Origin: Deinococcus aquatilis DSM 23025
GTDB lineage: Bacteria > Deinococcota > Deinococci > Deinococcales > Deinococcaceae
Assembly (NCBI RefSeq): GCF_000378445.1
Contig: NZ_KB899747.1
Coordinates: forward strand, 1-30,366
Direction: 5' to 3'
Length of the DNA stretch: 30,366 nucleotides
This document shows positions 10,989-18,045 of this stretch, piece by piece (positions within the stretch are counted from its first letter, which is position 1; every line of letters begins with the position of its first letter). Made by a program: the position numbers and the translations under genes. The notes beneath the pieces were generated by a model. The model was given only the letters and a program-made list of their open reading frames with translations. It was not told the DNA's origin and did not search any database.

Positions 10989-11075
10989 CAGGATGATCAG
11001 GCAGCAGAAAGAGGGCTAGAGCCAGAGGTCGGCTCTTCAAAGATGTAGGTTATTGATCCCCTTGAGCATACAAAC

Positions 11076-11089
11076 TGAAAACGTTTTTT
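11076..11089. promoter_or_regulatory. LacI-family operator O2
   Basis: TGAAAACGTTTTTT matches O1 in the core GAAAACGTTTT. Its centre lies 101 bases from that of O1, so the two are placed to allow looping. Confidence 0.75.
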
Positions 11090-11277
11090 GCAAGTGGCCC
11101 AGTCGACTGTCGGAAATGTATGCCTCCGGGTTGTGGCACCGATGGGTCATGCATCACAGAACAAGAACCGTGCAGTCCGTCGGTCAAGGCCCGAAACCTT
11201 CTTCTGCGTCAATGGAGCAGAGCGCACAGACGTTGTGGCACACCTGTTCTGGCTGCTATGCAGCTGTAACCGGTTGT

Positions 11278-11291
11278 GATAACGTTTTCTG
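11278..11291. promoter_or_regulatory. LacI-family operator O3 overlapping the lacI start
   Basis: GATAACGTTTTCTG differs from O1 by one base in the core and ends 3 bases before the regulator's ATG. The segment GATAAC also looks like a -10 box spaced for a leaderless start, so binding here would give autoregulation. The remaining region 11090-11277 shows no gene. Confidence 0.7.
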
Positions 11292-11293
11292 CA

Positions 11294-12310
11294 ATGACCT
11301 CTGTAGGTAACGAACGCAACCTGACTATCCGTGACGTGGCGCAGCGAGCAGGCGTGTCCATCAGCACGGTGTCGCGGGTCATCAATGGCAAGAAGGTCCG
11401 CGACGAACTTCAGGTCAACGTGCAGCGCGTGCTGAACGAGCTGAATTTCAGGCCCAGCGCGGTGGCCCGCAGCATGGTTCGGGGCCGCACCCAGACGGTG
11501 GGCGTACTGGTCGAGGACATCAGCAGTTCCTACTACGCCGAAATGATCAAGGGCATTGAGCGGATTCTGGAGCGCACCGGACATCATCCCCTCTTCAAGA
11601 GCAGCCACTGGAACCTGCAACTGGAAGAGGAAGCCCTCCAGGTCTTCCTGGATCACAACGTGGACGCCATCGTGGTGGTCGGCGGCCTGATTTCCGAGGC
11701 CCGCCTGCAAGACCTCGCCGCCCGGATGCCCTTGGTCCTGGTGGGGCGCGGGGGCGTCAGCGTGGACGCTCCGACCATCAACCTCGATCAACGGGGAGGT
11801 GCCTACGCCGCCACCCGCCACCTGATCGAACTGGGCCACCGTCAGATCGTGCATATCGGCGGCCCCACCACTCAGGAAGACGCCGTCGCCCGGCGCCTGG
11901 GGTATCTGGACGCCATGAGCGATCATGGTCTGGAAGTGCGCCCCGACTGGCTGTGCGAGGGTGATTTTCTGGAAACCAGCGCCTTCCGGGCCACCATGCA
12001 ACTGATCGAGAACTCCACTCCGTTCACGGCCGTTTTCGCTGCCAACGACCAGATGGCGCTCGGCGTGACTCTGGCCCTGCACCGCAAGGGTCTGCGCGTC
12101 TCCGACGACGTGTCTGTGGTGGGCTTCGACGATCTTCCGGTCAGCGCCTATGTGGTGCCGCCCCTGACCACCATTCGCCAGCCCGCGCAACAGGTCGGAG
12201 AACTGGCCGCCCACGCCGCCGTGTCCCTGATGGCGGGCGAGCCAGCACAGTTGGCCCCACTGGAACTGAAACTGATCGTGCGAGAAAGCACGCGGGCGCT
12301 GCGCCGCTGA
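11294..12310 (+). CDS. LacI-family transcriptional regulator of the beta-glucan locus
   Basis: A 338-residue repressor. The N-terminal helix-turn-helix reads LTIRDVAQRAGVSISTVSRVING (about residues 10-31), followed by the hinge helix region RPSAVARSM and the periplasmic-binding-protein-like sensor (TQTVGVLVEDISSSYYAEM, AVFAANDQMALG, VSVVGFDDLPVS). ATG 11294 is chosen over GTG 11276. The upstream option would put the operator inside the gene, and no ribosome-binding site precedes either, fitting leaderless translation from ATG 11294. It is transcribed away from the binding-protein operon, and three operator copies lie between them. The sensed ligand is probably a beta-glucoside or cello-oligosaccharide (inference). 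Its 3' end runs into a 15-bp tandem repeat. Confidence 0.93.
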   Translation: MTSVGNERNLTIRDVAQRAGVSISTVSRVINGKKVRDELQVNVQRVLNELNFRPSAVARSMVRGRTQTVGVLVEDISSSYYAEMIKGIERILERTGHHPLFKSSHWNLQLEEEALQVFLDHNVDAIVVVGGLISEARLQDLAARMPLVLVGRGGVSVDAPTINLDQRGGAYAATRHLIELGHRQIVHIGGPTTQEDAVARRLGYLDAMSDHGLEVRPDWLCEGDFLETSAFRATMQLIENSTPFTAVFAANDQMALGVTLALHRKGLRVSDDVSVVGFDDLPVSAYVVPPLTTIRQPAQQVGELAAHAAVSLMAGEPAQLAPLELKLIVRESTRALRR

Positions 12311-12347
12311 GGGCCGGGCCGCTGAGGGCCGGGCCGCTGAGTGCCGG
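12303..12347 (+). repeat. Three tandem 15-bp repeats across the lacI stop codon
   Basis: GCCGCTGAGGGCCGG occurs at 12303-12317 and 12318-12332 exactly, and at 12333-12347 with one change. The first copy contains the stop TGA of the regulator (12308-12310), and each further copy repeats a TGA in the same frame. It looks like slippage expansion. Confidence 0.85.
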
Positions 12348-12367
12348 AAACTCAGACCGGAATTTTT
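12337..12367 (+). terminator. Weak terminator after lacI
   Basis: CTGAGT pairs with ACTCAG (12350-12355) around a 7-base loop, and ACCGGAATTTTTC follows. The stem is short and its left arm lies in the tandem repeat. Confidence 0.4.
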
Positions 12368-12503
12368 CATCGTTGATCCGGCACCGTTTGCGGGACGTGT
12401 GCCGGGACCGCTGGAGCAGTTCTCCGAATTACAGCCTCGCCGCAACAGCACCGCCGACGCCTCCATTCTCCGTTCTGCTTGCCAAATTCACTCGCCCCGC
12501 TCG

Positions 12504-12540
12504 GTCAGAACAACGGAGAACGACACGCCATTGTTCTGAC
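12504..12540. promoter_or_regulatory. Inverted-repeat operator upstream of the aldo/keto reductase
   Basis: GTCAGAACAA (12504-12513) is repeated inverted at 12531-12540, perfect over 10 bases with a 17-base spacer. The right arm ends 8 bases before the presumed -10 box of the next gene. It is likely the site of an unidentified dimeric or tetrameric regulator. Confidence 0.55.
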
Positions 12541-12548
12541 AAATGATC

Positions 12549-12554
12549 TAGAGT
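12549..12554 (+). promoter_or_regulatory. -10 box for a leaderless aldo/keto reductase transcript
   Basis: TAGAGT lies 5 bases before ATG 12560, and no Shine-Dalgarno sequence is present. This is the geometry of leaderless Deinococcus promoters. No convincing -35 box is seen. Confidence 0.45.
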
Positions 12555-12559
12555 GCCGC

Positions 12560-13441
12560 ATGATCGTTCGTGATTTTGGCAGCACCGGCCTCCGCGTCAG
12601 CGCCCTGGGCTTTGGGGCGGGGCATATCGGCAGCCCAGATTTGGGCGAAGACGACGCGGGCAGGCTGCTGCATCACGCGCTGGATGTGGGCATCACCCTG
12701 ATCGATACCGCCCGTGGCTACGGCCTGTCGGAAGAACGGATCGGGCGGCACCTGAAAGAAAGGCGCGGCGAATTCGTGCTGTCCAGCAAGGGCGGTTACG
12801 GCATAGACAACGTGCTCGACTGGACGCCCGACAATATCCGGCTGGGCATCGAACGCGCCCTACGAACCCTGCAAACCGACGTCATCGATATTTTTCACCT
12901 GCATTCCTGCCCACTGGACACGCTGCGGCAAGAAGACCTGCTGGGCGCTCTGGACGCGGCCCGTGAACGCGGTGAAATTCGGGTGGCGGCCTACAGCGGT
13001 GAAAACGAAGCTCTGGCCTGGGCCGCCCAGTCTTCACGTTTTGGCAGCCTGCAAACGAGCGTCAATGTGGTGGATCAGTGGAGCCTGCGTCATGTGCTGC
13101 CGGAGGCCGCCGCACGTGGGCTGGGGATCATCGCCAAACGCCCGGTCGCCAACGCTGCGTGGCGCTTTCAGACCCGCCCGACTGGGCAATACGAGGAAGT
13201 CTACTGGGACCGTCTGCAAGCAGGTGGCCTGACCCCCGGCGAGCTGGACTGGGATGAATTCGCGCTCCGCTTCAGCACGTTTGCCCCCGGCGTTCACAGC
13301 GTGATCGTGGGCACTTCCAGGTCTGAGCGCCTGACCCGCAACGCCGAAATTGTGGCGCGTGGCCCGCTGCCCGAAGATGAGATTCAGCGCGTCATGGCCG
13401 CGTTTGGGCCGTATGCAGGAGAGTGGCAGGGCGAGATCTAG
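12560..13441 (+). CDS. Aldo/keto reductase
   Basis: A 293-residue NAD(P)H-dependent oxidoreductase with the (beta/alpha)8 fold. The catalytic tetrad is visible: Asp49 and Tyr54 in LIDTARGYG, Lys77 in VLSSKGG and His115 in DIFHLHS. The C-terminal cofactor region contains HSVIVGTSRSERL. ATG 12560 is chosen because the family N-terminus (RDFGSTGLRVSALGFGAG) starts right there; 27 more codons upstream would cross the operator and the -10 box. It belongs to the group of single-domain sugar or aldehyde reductases, but the substrate cannot be told. It lies downstream of the LacI gene in the same direction but has its own operator-like repeat, so membership in the sugar regulon is uncertain. Confidence 0.9.
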   Translation: MIVRDFGSTGLRVSALGFGAGHIGSPDLGEDDAGRLLHHALDVGITLIDTARGYGLSEERIGRHLKERRGEFVLSSKGGYGIDNVLDWTPDNIRLGIERALRTLQTDVIDIFHLHSCPLDTLRQEDLLGALDAARERGEIRVAAYSGENEALAWAAQSSRFGSLQTSVNVVDQWSLRHVLPEAAARGLGIIAKRPVANAAWRFQTRPTGQYEEVYWDRLQAGGLTPGELDWDEFALRFSTFAPGVHSVIVGTSRSERLTRNAEIVARGPLPEDEIQRVMAAFGPYAGEWQGEI

Positions 13442-13494
13442 TCCAGAACCTGAAGTTCAGAGCACTTGCTGAGCAATACAGATTTTGATCACAA

Positions 13495-13510
13495 AGTCAA
13501 TATCTTGTAT
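13495..13510. promoter_or_regulatory. NrdR-box-like site upstream of nrdI
   Basis: AGTCAATATCTTGTAT contains CAATATCTTG, which fits 9 of the 10 core positions of the published NrdR box (CwATATaTwG type). It lies 4 bases upstream of the -35 box. NrdR represses ribonucleotide reductase genes when dATP is abundant. A related AAATATCTTG occurs before nrdF. The assignment is by motif only. Confidence 0.5.
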
Positions 13511-13513
13511 TAC

Positions 13514-13542
13514 TTGACTGAGATGGGCACCACCTGTAGACT
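13514..13542 (+). promoter_or_regulatory. Sigma-70-type promoter of the nrd operon
   Basis: TTGACT (13514-13519) and TAGACT (13537-13542) are separated by exactly 17 bases, which predicts transcription start near 13549 and a leader of about 150 bases before nrdI. Confidence 0.75.
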
Positions 13543-13579
13543 TCGGCGCAGTTGCGAGCACCGACAGTTGCTGTCTGAT

Positions 13580-13649
13580 GGCAGTAAAACTGACTCTGCT
13601 TAGAGGCCAGGCTTTCTGCTCACGCCCCGTTGATCCTCAGTTTACTGCC
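13580..13649 (+). other. Long-range hairpin in the nrd leader
   Basis: GGCAGTAAAACTGA (13580-13593) pairs with TCAGTTTACTGCC (13637-13649), leaving a single bulged A and enclosing a 43-base loop. It lies between the predicted transcription start and nrdI, so it would be in the leader RNA. It matches no riboswitch I can recognise; the cobalamin box is absent. Just after it, GAG(T/A)ACCCACCCT is directly repeated at 13664-13676 and 13688-13700, and the second copy touches the nrdI start. Confidence 0.55.
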
Positions 13650-13699
13650 TCTTTCATCAGAGGGAGTACCCACCCTATTGCCCTCTGGAGAACCCACCC

Positions 13700-14182
13700 T
13701 TGCCTGCCGATTCGTCTTTCCTTCTTCCCCCGGCGTCCCTCCAGATCGTGTACGACTCCATGACGGGCAATGTGCGCCGCTTCGCTGCGGGCGTGCAGGC
13801 CCTGGCAGAAGGGACGCCGGGCACAAGAGTTGAGGTGCTGGACTTACGCAAAGCCGTTCCCAGCGGCAACTTTTTGCTGATGACCTACACCTTCGGCTCC
13901 GGCGGCGTGCCCGAAACGACCGCCCGCTTTCTGGCAGAACATGCGGCGGGACTGCGCGGGGTCGTGTCGAGCGGCAGTTTTCACTGGGGGGCAAATTTCG
14001 GGCGGGCAGGGGACCACATCTCGGAGCGCTACGGCGTGCCGTTGGTGGCCCGGATCAACAAGAGCGGCACAGCGGCAGACCGCCAGACGGTGGCCGCGTG
14101 GCTGACCGAGCAATGCAGGAACACACTGGCCCGACCCACGGGGTTTGAAGATATGAGGAGCGCGTATGGAACGTTGGATTGA
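13700..14182 (+). CDS. nrdI: NrdI flavodoxin-like activator of class Ib ribonucleotide reductase
   Basis: A 160-residue FMN protein that supplies superoxide to assemble the manganese-tyrosyl radical cofactor of NrdF. The phosphate-binding loop is YDSMTGNVRRF, and the flavin-contact segments TYTFGSGGVPETT and SGSFHWGANFGRAGD are those of NrdI. The start is TTG 13700, with GGAG about 10 bases upstream; no ATG lies before the FMN loop, and the first 14 residues look like an unconserved extension. It overlaps nrdE by 17 bases, so the two are translationally coupled. It is the first gene of nrdI-nrdE-(nrdF-nrdH), behind a consensus promoter, an NrdR-like site and a structured leader. Confidence 0.92.
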   Translation: MPADSSFLLPPASLQIVYDSMTGNVRRFAAGVQALAEGTPGTRVEVLDLRKAVPSGNFLLMTYTFGSGGVPETTARFLAEHAAGLRGVVSSGSFHWGANFGRAGDHISERYGVPLVARINKSGTAADRQTVAAWLTEQCRNTLARPTGFEDMRSAYGTLD

Positions 14183-16253
14183 ACTGAACAACAAGATTTT
14201 GGCGGGTACAGTCGTGGACACCCGCTTCGACACCGACGCCCTGCAGGCCTACTTTCAGGAGAAGGTCAATCCCAATACGGTGTTTTTTCATGATCTGGCC
14301 GAGAAGATCCGGTATCTGACCGAGCATGGCGTGTGGGACGCCGCCGTGTTTGCACGCTTCACGCCCGACGAGGTGAAGGCCGTGTTCGAGCGGGCCTACG
14401 GCTACCGCTTCCGCTTCAAGGCCTTTATGGGCGCGTTCAAGTTCTACTCCGAATACGCCACCATGACCCCGGACCGGACCCGCTGGCTGGAACGCTACGA
14501 GGACCGCCTGAGCATGACGGCCCTGTCGCGCTCAGAGACGGTGGAAGAGGCGCTGGAACTGGTGCATCACCTGATTACCCAGACCTTTACGCCTGCCACG
14601 CCCACGCTGATGAACTCGGGCAAGGCCAACACCGGACGTCTCGTGAGCTGCTTTTTGCTGCAAGACTGCACCGACAACCTCGATTCCATCACCAAAACCC
14701 TGAGCTTTGTGGCCGAACTGAGCAAGGGCGGCGGCGGCATCGGCGTGGAGGTGAGCAACCTGCGGGCGCGGGGCGAGTCGCTGCGCGGCATCCAGAACGT
14801 GACCAAAGGCGTGATGGGCGTGGCGAAAATGCTGGACAACATGCTGCGCTACGCCGATCAGGCGGGGCAGCGTCCGGGCGCGGGGGCCATCTACCTCAGC
14901 GTCATGCACGCCGATTTTCAGGACACCCTGAACGCCAAAAAGATTGCCTCGGATGAGGACGCCCGCCTGAAAACCCTGTCGGTGGGGGCCACCATTCCCG
15001 ATGTTTTTATGGAAAAAGTGCGGGCAGGCGAGGACATCTTCCAGTTTTATCCTCACTCGCTGTATCAGGAAACCGGGCGCGAATTTACGTCTATTGACTG
15101 GAGCAGCGAATACCAGACCCTGGCCGACAATCCCCGCATTCGCAAAAAGCGCGTGTCGGCGCGGCGAATTCTGGAAGATATCGCCGTGACGCAGGGCGAG
15201 AGCGGCTACCCATACCTGTTGTTTGAAGGCAACGCCAACCGCGCCAACCCGATTCCCAATGTGGGCAGCATCAAAATGAGCAACCTGTGCAGCGAGATCT
15301 TGCAGCCCACCCTGCCCAGCTATTTTCATGCCTATGGACAGGAAAGCAAAGACCGCATCGGACTGGACGTGTCGTGCAACCTCGCGTCGCTGGTGATCGA
15401 GCAGACCATGCAGAGCCGCGACTTGGGCCGTGTGGTGGGAGCCGCCGTGCGGATGCTGGACAACGTGGCCCGCAGCACTGCCATCCACGAAGTCCCCGCC
15501 GTGAAGCGGGCCAACGATGAAATGCGCTCGATTGGGCTGGGCGCAATGGGCCTGCATTCCTTCCTTGCCAAGCACGAACTGATCTACGGCTCGCCCGAAG
15601 CGCTGGAATTCGTGGATGTATTTTTTGCCGCCGTGCATTACCACGCCCGCCGCGCCAGCATGGAGCTCGCCCGCGATACGGGGTTCGTGTTCCGGGGCTT
15701 CGAGGGCAGCCGCTACCAGTCGGGCGAACATTTCGCTCAGTACTTGGAGCGCGACTTCGTGCCGCACACCGCCGAAGTTGCCGCCCTGTTCGGGGGCCAC
15801 ACCCTGCCCACCCGCGCCGACTGGCAGCAATTGGTGGCCGATATCCAGCAGCACGGCCTCGCCCATTCCTTCGTGATGGCGGTTGCGCCCACCGGCAGCA
15901 TCAGCTACGTGTCGCACGCATCGGCCAGCATCATGCCCATCACCGAAAAGGTGGAAACGCGCACCAGCAACAAGGCCCGCACCATCTATCCCATGCCGCA
16001 CCTCAGCGCCGATACCGAATGGTTTTACGAGGAAGCCTATGACATGGATCAGCGCCGGGTGCTGGACACCGTGGCGGCGGCCCAGAAGCACGTCGATCAG
16101 GGCATTTCCTGCACCCTGTTCGTGCCCAGCAGCGCCAGCACGCGCACCTTGCAGGCCTATTACATCGCGGCCTACCTGCGCGGCGTGAAAACGCTGTATT
16201 ACACGCGGATGCGCAAGGCCAGCATCGACGAATGCCTCAGCTGCGCGATCTGA
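14166..16253 (+). CDS. nrdE: Class Ib ribonucleotide reductase, catalytic alpha subunit
   Basis: A 695-residue enzyme subunit that reduces ribonucleoside diphosphates to deoxyribonucleotides, with the radical supplied by NrdF. Active-site residues are in place: Cys162 (LVSCFLL) and Cys404 (DVSCNLASL) form the reducing dithiol. Asn373, the thiyl Cys375 and Glu377 sit in SNLCSEI, radical-transfer Tyr678-Tyr679 in LYYTRMR, and the C-terminal shuttle pair is Cys690/Cys693 (ECLSC). There is no N-terminal ATP-cone, as expected for NrdE, and no intein interrupts it. ATG 14166 has GAGGAG about 8 bases upstream. It overlaps nrdI and is followed by a 211-base gap holding a hairpin and the nrdF promoter. 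Confidence 0.97.
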   Translation: MERWIELNNKILAGTVVDTRFDTDALQAYFQEKVNPNTVFFHDLAEKIRYLTEHGVWDAAVFARFTPDEVKAVFERAYGYRFRFKAFMGAFKFYSEYATMTPDRTRWLERYEDRLSMTALSRSETVEEALELVHHLITQTFTPATPTLMNSGKANTGRLVSCFLLQDCTDNLDSITKTLSFVAELSKGGGGIGVEVSNLRARGESLRGIQNVTKGVMGVAKMLDNMLRYADQAGQRPGAGAIYLSVMHADFQDTLNAKKIASDEDARLKTLSVGATIPDVFMEKVRAGEDIFQFYPHSLYQETGREFTSIDWSSEYQTLADNPRIRKKRVSARRILEDIAVTQGESGYPYLLFEGNANRANPIPNVGSIKMSNLCSEILQPTLPSYFHAYGQESKDRIGLDVSCNLASLVIEQTMQSRDLGRVVGAAVRMLDNVARSTAIHEVPAVKRANDEMRSIGLGAMGLHSFLAKHELIYGSPEALEFVDVFFAAVHYHARRASMELARDTGFVFRGFEGSRYQSGEHFAQYLERDFVPHTAEVAALFGGHTLPTRADWQQLVADIQQHGLAHSFVMAVAPTGSISYVSHASASIMPITEKVETRTSNKARTIYPMPHLSADTEWFYEEAYDMDQRRVLDTVAAAQKHVDQGISCTLFVPSSASTRTLQAYYIAAYLRGVKTLYYTRMRKASIDECLSCAI

Positions 16254-16277
16254 AGTAATTATCTAAGAAAAACAGAT

Positions 16278-16287
16278 CAACATCTTG
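16278..16287. promoter_or_regulatory. Weak NrdR-like motif between nrdE and nrdF
   Basis: CAACATCTTG differs by one base from CAATATCTTG before nrdI. It is 69 bases from the next copy (centre 16351). Weak on its own. Confidence 0.3.
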
Positions 16288-16293
16288 CTTGTG

Positions 16294-16323
16294 TGACCCT
16301 CTTTCTTTGTTAGAAGAGGGTCA
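16294..16323 (+). terminator. Hairpin in the nrdE-nrdF gap
   Basis: TGACCCTCTT (16294-16303) pairs perfectly with AAGAGGGTCA (16314-16323) around a 10-base loop. No T-run follows, so it is either a partial terminator or an mRNA-end stabiliser that separates nrdIE from nrdF-nrdH. Confidence 0.6.
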
Positions 16324-16343
16324 GCAAAAGCAATTGTTCCCTT

Positions 16344-16359
16344 ATCAAATATCTTGGAT
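16344..16359. promoter_or_regulatory. NrdR-box-like site upstream of nrdF
   Basis: ATCAAATATCTTGGAT shares AATATCTTG with the site before nrdI. It lies about 95 bases upstream of the nrdF -10 box, in a strongly AT-rich segment (16254-16464) that is otherwise gene-free. Confidence 0.4.
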
Positions 16360-16451
16360 GTGGTCAGCTCACTTTCCATTTAACTAAACCAATTGATTCT
16401 TGGTTATCTAGCTAACATCAAACAAAAGAACAAAAGAGATCATCAAAGCGT

Positions 16452-16457
16452 TATATT
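16452..16457 (+). promoter_or_regulatory. -10 box for a leaderless nrdF transcript
   Basis: TATATT ends 7 bases before ATG 16465, and no ribosome-binding site is present. This geometry puts transcription start on the ATG itself. The -35 region (about 16429-16434, ACAAAA-like) is poor. Confidence 0.5.
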
Positions 16458-16464
16458 GATTTCG

Positions 16465-17487
16465 ATGTCCACTACCACGCACCGCACGCCGTTCAGCGCC
16501 ACCAATTGGAGCGAGCCGGAAGACGGCTTTTCCACCACTTTCTACGAGAAGTACACCTCTCAGTTGTGGTTCCCCGAAGAAATTCCCCTCAGCAACGACG
16601 CGCTGGTCTGGAAGGCCCTGGGCGACGAGGAACGCTGGACCTACATGCACGCCTCGGCGGGCCTGAATGCGCTGGACACCCTGCAGGGCGAAGTCGGTAT
16701 GCCCACGCTGAGGCACCTGACTGAAGGCCACATCCGCAAGGCAGTCTTGCAATTTCAGGGCATGATGGAAGACATCCACGCCCGGTCCTACAGCCTGATG
16801 AACAAGACGTTCCTGACCAGCAACGAGGAGCGCGGCATTTTCGAGTGGGTGCGGACTCAGCCCCACCTGCAGTTCAAGATCGGCTTCGTGCAGGACGTGT
16901 TCAACGATCCCGACGTGTCCAATCTGGGCCTCTGGAAAAAGATGGTCGTGTCGTGCATGTTGGAAACGGCGCTGTTCTATTCCGGGTTTTTCTATCCGCT
17001 GTACCTCGCCGGACAGGGCCGGATGGTGGCCGCAGGCGAGATTTTCAACCTGATCATTCTGGATGAAGCGGTGCATGGCGTGTATGTGGCGATGCTGGCT
17101 CAGGAAAAATTTGAGGAGATGGACGAGGCCGAGCAGGCCTATGCCCGTGCCTGGTACAGCCGAACGCTGCAAACCCTGTACCGCAACGAGGTCGCCTACA
17201 GTGAGGTCTTGTATGCAGGCGTGGGCCTGGTGGCCGATGTCAAGCGCTTTATCCGCTTCAACTTCAATGTGCTGGCCGACAACCTGAATCTGGACCGGGC
17301 CTTCGACGACGAGGAAATCAATCCGATTGTGCGTAACGGCATCCGCACCAACGGCACCACCCACGACTTTTTCAGCGCCAAGGGCAACAGCTACAGCAAG
17401 ATCAGCGTGGAGCCGCTGGCCGAAGCCGATGTGGAAGCCCTCTGGTCGGGCGGTTTCCCGATCATGGCCGGAGTTGCCAATGACTGA
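16465..17487 (+). CDS. nrdF: Class Ib ribonucleotide reductase, radical-generating beta subunit
   Basis: A 340-residue subunit carrying the dimetal-tyrosyl radical cofactor, dimanganese in vivo for this class and activated by NrdI. Ligands are all present: Asp71 (NALDTLQ), Glu102 and His105 with the radical Tyr109 in MEDIHARSYS, Glu167 (METALFYSG), and Glu201/His204 (LDEAVHGVY). ATG 16465 is chosen because the AT-rich 24 codons upstream look non-coding and a TATATT box stands 7 bases before it, giving a leaderless message. It is therefore likely to have its own promoter as well as read-through from nrdIE. Its last codons overlap the nrdH-like gene. The N-terminus MSTTTHRTPFSATNWS is typical of the family. 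Confidence 0.96.
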   Translation: MSTTTHRTPFSATNWSEPEDGFSTTFYEKYTSQLWFPEEIPLSNDALVWKALGDEERWTYMHASAGLNALDTLQGEVGMPTLRHLTEGHIRKAVLQFQGMMEDIHARSYSLMNKTFLTSNEERGIFEWVRTQPHLQFKIGFVQDVFNDPDVSNLGLWKKMVVSCMLETALFYSGFFYPLYLAGQGRMVAAGEIFNLIILDEAVHGVYVAMLAQEKFEEMDEAEQAYARAWYSRTLQTLYRNEVAYSEVLYAGVGLVADVKRFIRFNFNVLADNLNLDRAFDDEEINPIVRNGIRTNGTTHDFFSAKGNSYSKISVEPLAEADVEALWSGGFPIMAGVAND

Positions 17488-17788
17488 AACGCTGATGACG
17501 GAAAGACCCTCGACCGAAACGGTTTCAGATCGCCCCTTCGTGATGCTGACGCAAAACGACTGCCCCCAGTGCGAGCGCCTGAAGCTGATGCTGGACAAAC
17601 CCCTGCGCGGGCAATTCGGCTCCCAGATTCAGACCGTCCACCGGCAGGAGCAGGCTGAGGAATTCAGCGCCCTCGTCGAGCAGCACGGCATTCAGACCAC
17701 TCCCGCGCTGCTGCACCTGCCCACGGGCCGCGTGCTGCTGAACACCAGCGGACTGGGCGAGGTCAAGAACTTTTTGATGCAGGGCTGA
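17480..17788 (+). CDS. NrdH-like glutaredoxin/thioredoxin-fold protein
   Basis: A 102-residue thiol protein likely to re-reduce the NrdE C-terminal cysteines. It has the redox motif Cys28-Pro-Gln-Cys31 (NDCPQCERLKLML) and the cis-Pro loop TTPALLH of the thioredoxin fold. ATG 17480 overlaps the nrdF stop (8 bases shared), with GGAG about 7 bases upstream; ATG 17495 is an alternative. Compared with ordinary NrdH (about 75-80 residues) it has an extra 18-residue Thr/Glu-rich N-terminal tail and lacks the usual WSGFRP-type C-terminal motif, ending instead LLNTSGLGEVKNFLMQG. The role as reductant rests on position at the end of the nrd cluster and on the CPQC motif. Confidence 0.8.
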   Translation: MTETLMTERPSTETVSDRPFVMLTQNDCPQCERLKLMLDKPLRGQFGSQIQTVHRQEQAEEFSALVEQHGIQTTPALLHLPTGRVLLNTSGLGEVKNFLMQG

Positions 17789-17902
17789 TACCAAATTGCG
17801 ATGATTCGTGAGAGTCATTCCGAGCGGAGCGAGTGGCAAAAAGTACGGGAGGAGTGGCTTGCTCAAGCGAGTCCGTTCACGACGAGGGCTGGCGACGATG
17901 GA

Positions 17903-17931
17903 CGAACATCCGGGACAGCGCCGGATGTTCG
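17903..17931 (+). terminator. Hairpin downstream of nrdH-like gene
   Basis: CGAACATCCGG (17903-17913) pairs perfectly with 17921-17931 around GACAGCG. No T-run follows. It may be the end of the nrd transcript or part of an intergenic repeat. Confidence 0.45.
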
Positions 17932-17988
17932 GGAATCAAAGCAAGTCCGTATGAGGCCAAGCGCCAGAACACAGCAACGACGGCAGCC

Positions 17989-18024
17989 AAAAGCAGCGTC
18001 CAGCCCCGAAAGGTTGGACGCTGC
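17989..18024 (-). terminator. Rho-independent terminator for the minus-strand small gene
   Basis: GCAGCGTCCAGC and GTTGGACGCTGC (18013-18024) form a 12-pair stem with one G-U pair around an 8-base loop. On the minus strand it is followed at once by TTTT. It lies 22 bases beyond the stop of the 98-residue protein. Confidence 0.8.
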
Positions 18025-18045
18025 TGAATTCAGGCTTCTGGGAGA

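Larger units (their letters stand above)
17789..18045. other. Gene-free stretch after the nrd cluster
   Basis: No gene is seen. It contains a dispersed-repeat-like phrase (GAGAGTCATTCCGAGCGGAG near 17810) and two hairpins listed separately. It looks like an intergenic repeat element. Confidence 0.4.

Noticed and set aside
13549..13700. Cobalamin riboswitch before nrdI
   Set aside because: No B12-box-like conserved segment is present and the leader is too short for that class.
14532..16091. 519-residue minus-strand open frame opposite nrdE
   Set aside because: High-GC shadow frame, rich in His/Gly/Ala, antisense to an intact nrdE.
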